The notes under the pieces: model-generated | What the model was told of the DNA's origin: nothing | What the model saw: only the letters and a program-made list of their open reading frames with translations | Database searches by the model: none | Shown here: positions 58,848-64,000 of the stretch, piece after piece | Numbering within the stretch: the stretch's first letter is position 1 | Layout of the letters: each line of letters starts with the position of its first letter | Made by a program: the position numbers and the translations under genes | Assembly: GCA_025267735.1 (NCBI GenBank) | Contig: CM046301.1 | Coordinates: 15,780,690 to 15,844,689, forward strand | Reading direction: 5' to 3' | Length of the DNA: 64,000 bases | Source: Mactra quadrangularis | Taxonomy: Eukaryota; Mollusca; Bivalvia; Venerida; Mactridae

Positions 58848-59837
58848 ACCTCCAGTTCTTGTTGTATTGAACCTCTCGTGAAAAAAATATGATTGTTCTA
58901 CCTTTTTTAAGTTACCCGGTAAAAAATATTTTCAAAAAGCTGCAAAATGATCAATGCTAAGGCGGCCAACAGGCCCTCACGCGTCAAGAAGATGCCGGTC
59001 GTCAGTAATTGATGGTTGTCTATGACAATAATCTAAATATTTAATCAAATTCATCTGGTTGTCGCAAAATTTCCTTCATCGGACTCCACTCTTGTAGGAT
59101 TATATACTTATCTCTTATGGGTTACCGTAATGCATGTTATTATTATTTATTTGAGGCTATCAGTCCAACTTTGACAAAAATATCTTCTGTAATTTTAGCC
59201 TTAATCAATCTTTAGGTATGGCATCCGCAGATGGTTCCGGCAATATATTATATAAATAGCAATTAAAACAAATCGTCTGCTATGACAAGCGCAATGATTT
59301 AACTAAATGAGACTTTTACTGGTTTTATGCTGTACAGTGTATATGTATCGTACTTATCTAAGTACAAAAAGTTGGGCTAGAGTAATGATAGTTGTGTGTA
59401 CTTTGCAAATCGAGCTGTACAATATCTCTTACTTATCTATACAAAAGGTAGTACTTGTACCATAGTATTATGTACTTTACAAATCAAGATTTGTAATTTT
59501 TCCTAAGAAGAACGTATTTTAATTGAAGTGTACTTTTATTGTAATAATAATTATGTTTATAATTGAGAACAATTTCACCGGGTAAGAATGGTAAGTGTCC
59601 TTCAGATCAAGATTATTGAAAAATTTGACAATTTCACCTGTAGGCATTGCACTTTATAATAAGTTAACTAGGGACAAACCGACAAAAGGTCGAGCATAAA
59701 TAAGTTTTGTAGTGACTTGAAATAATGGCACTGTGACATGTTTGATGCTTTTTGTACGTCATGTCATGTTTAATATGTATTTTACTAATTTTATCTGTAC
59801 ATGTGTGCCTCATACACCTTGTATAGTGACCAAGTGT

Positions 59838-59968
59838 ATTGAAGCCCCGTAGTGAGTCCTGTTCTTTAATGGGAAGAAGAAGAAAATAATAGCAAGTCAA
59901 ACAGCTTGTGCAGGCACCATGAACGTTGATGCCCGTGAGTGGGTCCAGTACTTTCATGGGAAGAAGAG
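59838..59968. repeat. Two-unit imperfect tandem repeat
   Basis: TGAAGCCCCGTAGTGAGTCC...AATGGGAAGAAG near 59838 is echoed by TGATGCCCGTGAGTGGGTCC...CATGGGAAGAAG near 59929, about 90 bp apart. Confidence 0.55.
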
Positions 59969-60069
59969 TCAACTGTAAATATTTAGTCTATAATATCATA
60001 CTCCCTGCATGGGTTACACGTGGACTTTAATATATTAATAATTACTATTATCCGAGTGGCAGATACGTA

Positions 60070-60200
60070 CCCAGCAGGCAAACCAACGTTGAAACAATGT
60101 TGTTTCAATGTTGAACCTCAACGTTGTATTTATTTTAGGATTTGAAAGTTGTGCCAACGTTGAAATTTCTACGTTGAATCAACGTCATGTGCCTGCTGGG
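60070..60200. mobile_element. TA-flanked MITE with CCCAGCAGGCA ends
   Basis: CCCAGCAGGCA and TGCCTGCTGGG bound 131 bp and are flanked by TA on both sides. The interior repeats CAACGTTGAAA-like motifs in both orientations. Typical of Tc1/mariner-mobilised MITEs. Confidence 0.82.
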
Positions 60201-62629
60201 TAGGTATAGTTACATAGTTATTGTTACAATTTGTTTAATGTTTGTACTTCTTCTTATTATGCTCAATTTAAAATCAACAAGTTGTCTAAGCAAATATGTA
60301 AACTGAATTCTTTGTGACCTTATAATAGTTAGAGGTCATGTTTTAATTGAGCATTTTTAGTGCGATTAACTACAATGTACTTTGTATGGTATCTAGATCA
60401 ATTGATTTGGTAGCTGTGATACAAGTACTGTCTATTTAGCTAGGATAGGTATAGCAACATGGTTTAACAGCGACGCATACTACATTTGTATTAACAATGT
60501 TGCCTAATAAATCTAGTTTTCCATGAGGGAAACGGGTTCGAATTCTATCAGAGTGGGGTTATAGAAAAAAGTCTAGCTTGGTGAGATGCTCTGGCCGCCA
60601 AAAAAAAACAACCACCTAAAATTGTTTTTACACGGCGTTTAACCCAGTAGAGAAATTGAAACATCTTAGTAACAGGACAGCTTCCTGAGCTTTCCGAATT
60701 TGTCGGGTTTTTTATTGGTGTCCGGATATCCAGAATGGTACTTTAATTTAGGAAATCACTTAAAATTCATGGGATTCCGGATAACTCAAGTTTTGGGATT
60801 CAGCAGAACTTAACTATTTGGCATGCGCTCAGCTGGTATAATACAGTACATTGTTACAGAATTTCGCAAAATAAAAAAAGGACATAATGAAACATACAAT
60901 TTGGTATCCATGGTCTTAAATCAAATTGACCGTTCCACAAGCTTGCCATAATTTTATGCCTAGTATAGTTAGGTGAACAAATCTCTGAATCAACTTATAA
61001 ATCTTAACTTATGTTGGCAAATAAGGTTCTGAATAAACACCAGACTTTACAACTAGGTTTTCGGAAAACAAATTTTGAGTTGTCAACCCACAACTAATTG
61101 CAAACTTCATGCCATGGACGTAAATTTCTTTTATATAGTTTGTACAAATTGACCCGAGACACATAGTTTTATTATACGCTTAGGTAACTACGCTTTTTTA
61201 TCTGAAGAAACGGATGAAAAAAATAATGTAGCATTTTTGACTCAGGTCAACTTTAATAAGCTACACCATGTCGGCGACAACTTTCCGTGTCATTATCAAT
61301 GCCAAGGGCCTAGTGGAAACAATGACGTCGCTCGAAATGTTCGACAAATGTGCATTTGAAAATATTTCAAGATAGTATATACGGTACTCATACTGAATAG
61401 TGAAGCGTATTTTTAAAAATAACTTTCTGTTTATAGTTGTACTTCAGTTTTCATTATCAGAGCCCTATTTCATTGTGTCCGAAATGTTTCTGTACAATGT
61501 ATACAGTTATGAGAGATTTAGAAAAGTTACGAGTAACTTTAACAATTATCGACGAAAAAAATGAAAATCACTTACTAATAAAATTATCTGATTTACAACG
61601 TAAATTACATCCAGTTCTGTTCAAAATGCATAATATAGTATTACATTATATAATAAAATTCAAATAATGAAGAAATTAAACACTGACAGACTCAAGAATA
61701 AATTAACATGTATACTAATTACTATGAAGTCCACATGTGATGTCCCAAATGTCAAAAAGTCGAGTTATTTATAAATTCTACATTCATTTGGAATTAATTT
61801 ATTTATATAGCTTCTAATCCGATTTCTTTTATAAAAGTGACATTTTATTACCTACCTGGACAATAGGGGTGATAAAGCAGATCAAGTTTTATTATTGATA
61901 TACAATCATTATTGGCTTTTGCTAAAATACTCTAGTTTACAAGTATCAGTAAAATAACTATTTCTGGTAATTTATTTAAAAAAAACTTAAGCACTGGCCA
62001 TTAACAAGCCCTACCTTTGTGTGCACTTTCTAGTGTTTTTTTTTAATCCAAACAGAAACGGTCTCGTGTTTGAGCTAGCTTGTCTATAATTATATGAGAT
62101 CATGAAAATCACAAATAAACAAATTGGTAATATATCTAATCCCTTATCAAACATTTTTGTAACTATTGCATTGCCCAATTTTATTCAACTATCTGTGGCG
62201 CATACATTGATTATATTAGTTCATAAATTTATGATTAAGACTTATAAATGGCCTTTAAATTTTACTCCGAGAGTCGAAAATAATGCAAAAATCTGTGCCG
62301 TAAGCAGCATTTGAGGGCCTCTTTGGTGGTAAGTAAGTGCATTTGTGGTTCTGATGGAATTTACAGATTATTTCTTGACTTAGAAAAAGCAATCGACATG
62401 TTCTTGCCAAAAAGTTAAGCAGTTTTAATTAGTATCACTTTTTAATACGCAAACTATAGATAGTTCTAAGTGATTATATAAAAATGAGCCAAGGTCCACT
62501 GGAATCATTACGCTAGTAAAACACCTAGCGTGCATACAAAAATCAATAAAATGAAAGCGTTTTACTTTTTTCATTACACAACTGCAAATGGAAATATACA
62601 TTCAAGGTTATTAGAGAACCTTTTACTAT

Positions 62630-62771
62630 GGGTGCGTTGCTTAAGCAAATCGCTACGTATCGCTTTGTGTCCTGGAACCCAAAATTTGATGTCACACACT
62701 CATTCCCTTTGTTGTTAGAAGGGTACCAGGGCACAAAGCGATACGTAGCGATTTGCTTAAGAAACGCACCC
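62630..62771. mobile_element. MITE with 40-bp inverted ends, related to the 2474 element
   Basis: GGGTGCGTTGCTTAAGCAAA then TCGCTACGTATCGCTTTGTG at the left; the right end is the inverse with one mismatch. The near-identity of the arms suggests recent activity. The short overlapping ORFs here are element sequence. Confidence 0.87.
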
Positions 62772-63466
62772 TATAATTTATGTTGAAACCACAGTTTTAG
62801 AGGCGTAGTGTCGAACTGGCCAGGGTCAAATTTACAAATAATAGATACTTTGGCACTTGAAGTGAACATTTGAGGTTTTAAATATTTTTGATTTCTATAT
62901 TTGAAGTTTCAACCGCTAGAATAACATTTCAGTTGTCAAATTAAAGGTTAGAGTTAGATGCGAATGTAAGATTCACAGGAGCTAGGTCAAAATCCAGCCT
63001 TTAAAGGGCAAATTCCGCAAAAAAATCGCTAGCTAGCAATTCATCCCCTGATACCCTCGATTTGATGGTCATATGGTAAATACATTTGGTGCAAGAAAGG
63101 TACCGTGCGGAACGTGCCCAATGTCTAGGTGACTCAGAAAATAATAAAGCAATTAAGTGAAACACACCGTATTATATTCTGACCGTACAATATGGAGTTA
63201 AACTGAATAGAATGAGAGTGGTATGTGCCGCTATCATCAGAATAAAGCTTTCTGTATTATTTCATAATTAAAAGAAAGTTACAATTTTGGTCACCTTGGA
63301 CCCGGAAATAGAAATAATTGCCTGTAAAATGGAAAATGATTTGACACAGATTTATTTTTATAATTTACACTAAGATTTATACTATGTAAACTCAAAATGA
63401 ATCGTAGAAGCACTTGTCGATGTTTATAATGTCCATTCCATGAAATTTAAAAAATAAAAAAATCAA

Positions 63467-63586
63467 AAGTCTACAGCACCCGGTATTCCCAGGCGGTCAC
63501 CCATCCAAGTACTAACCGGGCTCGACGTTGCTTAACTTCGGTGATCGGACGAGAACCGGTGTTTTCAACGTGATATGGCCGTAGAC
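63467..63586 (-). rRNA. 5S ribosomal RNA gene, complete
   Basis: The minus strand begins GTCTACGGCCATATCACGTT and ends GGTGCTGTAGACTT, 120 nt. The internal RNA polymerase III promoter is present: A box AAGTTAAGCAACGTC and C box TGGATGGGTGACCGCCTGGG. A T-run directly after the 3' end (AAAA on plus at 63465-63468, then a longer run) is the terminator. It is the first full unit of an array that continues past the window. Confidence 0.97.
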
Positions 63587-63609
63587 ATTAGTCGTACTAA
63601 AACAAGCGC

Positions 63610-63619
63610 CTATATACCT
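63610..63619 (-). promoter_or_regulatory. TATA-like element upstream of the 5S gene
   Basis: On the minus strand GGTATATAGG sits 24-33 bp upstream of the 5S start. External TATA-like elements at about -30 are known for 5S genes of several invertebrates. Its use here is inferred. Confidence 0.45.
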
Positions 63620-63912
63620 ACCACACCGCTCATATACCGGAAGTTCACTCTGGTGGCCTTCAACTTGCCGTGTATACTTAAAAAGTCGGATATTTTCGGG
63701 GACAGACTGCACTAGCATTCGATTCCGACATGAGGTACACGCACGCTAATAGAATTTTGTAAGATTTTGGCACGCGATGTGAAAATGTTAGGACTCAGTC
63801 GCTGCAATAGAAATATTAAATTTCAGCGTCCAGAAACTCAAAATGAATCGTAGAAGCACTTGTCGATGTTTATAATGTCCATTCCATGAAATTTAAAAAA
63901 TAAAAAAATCAA

Positions 63913-64000
63913 AAGTCTACAGCACCCGGTATTCCCAGGCGGTCACCCATCCAAGTACTAACCGGGCTCGACGTTGCTTAACTTCGGTGATCGGACGAGA
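63913..64000 (-). rRNA. 5S ribosomal RNA gene, cut by the window end
   Basis: The 3' 88 bases of a second 5S gene, identical to the first copy over the visible part and exactly 446 bp downstream on the plus strand. Its 5' end lies outside the window. Confidence 0.95.

Larger units (their letters stand above)
57597..63390. other. Intergenic with MITEs; may hide the first exon of the NHL-like gene
   Basis: Contains the elements at 58581, 58747, 60070 and 62630, a tandem repeat at 59838, and a SINE-like piece near 60530-60660 (GGTTCGAATTCTATC and ACGGCGTTTAACCC). I could not recognise a RING or B-box exon on the minus strand, so the missing upstream exon is either UTR only or beyond recognition. 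Confidence 0.45.
63391..64000. repeat. 5S rDNA tandem array, left edge (446-bp period)
   Basis: The unit starting CTCAAAATGAATCGTAGAAG at 63391 recurs at 63837. Similarity stops abruptly to the left of 63391, so this is the array boundary. Gene and 3' spacer are the same in both units over the visible part. No other gene is linked inside the spacer. Confidence 0.93.

Noticed and set aside
1..64000. CRISPR array, operon, phage or bacterial defence system
   Set aside because: The sequence is intron-bearing animal DNA. The only regular repeats are the minisatellite, short tandem repeats and 5S rDNA, none with CRISPR repeat-spacer structure.

Overview
This is an AT-rich eukaryotic (animal) window. 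Genes are split by spliceosomal introns, and much of the rest is small mobile elements. The organism is most likely a lophotrochozoan, probably a mollusc such as a bivalve. The pointers are the gene content, a tRNA-headed SINE family ending in a GGCGTTAA-type tail, and a tandem 5S rDNA array. The species cannot be fixed from sequence alone.

Layout. 1-13.4 kb: no recognisable gene, only short inverted-repeat elements (MITEs), SINE pieces and one perfect 80-bp palindrome. 13.4-28.2 kb (+): a four-exon Rho-family GTPase, 213 aa, with Ala and Lys at the positions equal to Rac1 Gly12 and Gln61, so it is probably an atypical, hydrolysis-impaired Rho. 32.1-33.6 kb: a 54-bp minisatellite of about 28 units. 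33.9-48.6 kb: a tandem segmental duplication carrying two copies of ERH (enhancer of rudimentary homolog), both on the minus strand. The right copy has a start-codon exon at 49.2 kb. The left copy keeps coding exons 2-4 intact, but no first exon is visible. Between the right copy and its first exon lies a 3.1-kb block absent from the left copy. It holds a dead gene with a Tudor-like C-terminus, itself split by a 5'-truncated CR1/Jockey-type LINE. 49.7-54.5 kb (+): an eight-exon ADAT3 (TAD3), head-to-head with ERH across about 0.5 kb. 56.1-57.6 kb (-): a 500-aa coiled-coil plus NHL-like beta-propeller protein of TRIM2/3 type. 57.6-63.4 kb: intergenic with MITEs. 63.4-64 kb (-): the left edge of a 446-bp-period 5S rDNA array.

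The genes are independent housekeeping or signalling genes, not an operon. ADAT3 (tRNA wobble deamination) and ERH (RNA-processing cofactor) may share a bidirectional promoter. The most informative part of the window is the ERH duplication. Comparing its two arms gives filled and empty sites for several mobile elements, and the coding differences in exons 2-3 are all synonymous. No prokaryotic-type system, CRISPR array or virus was found.
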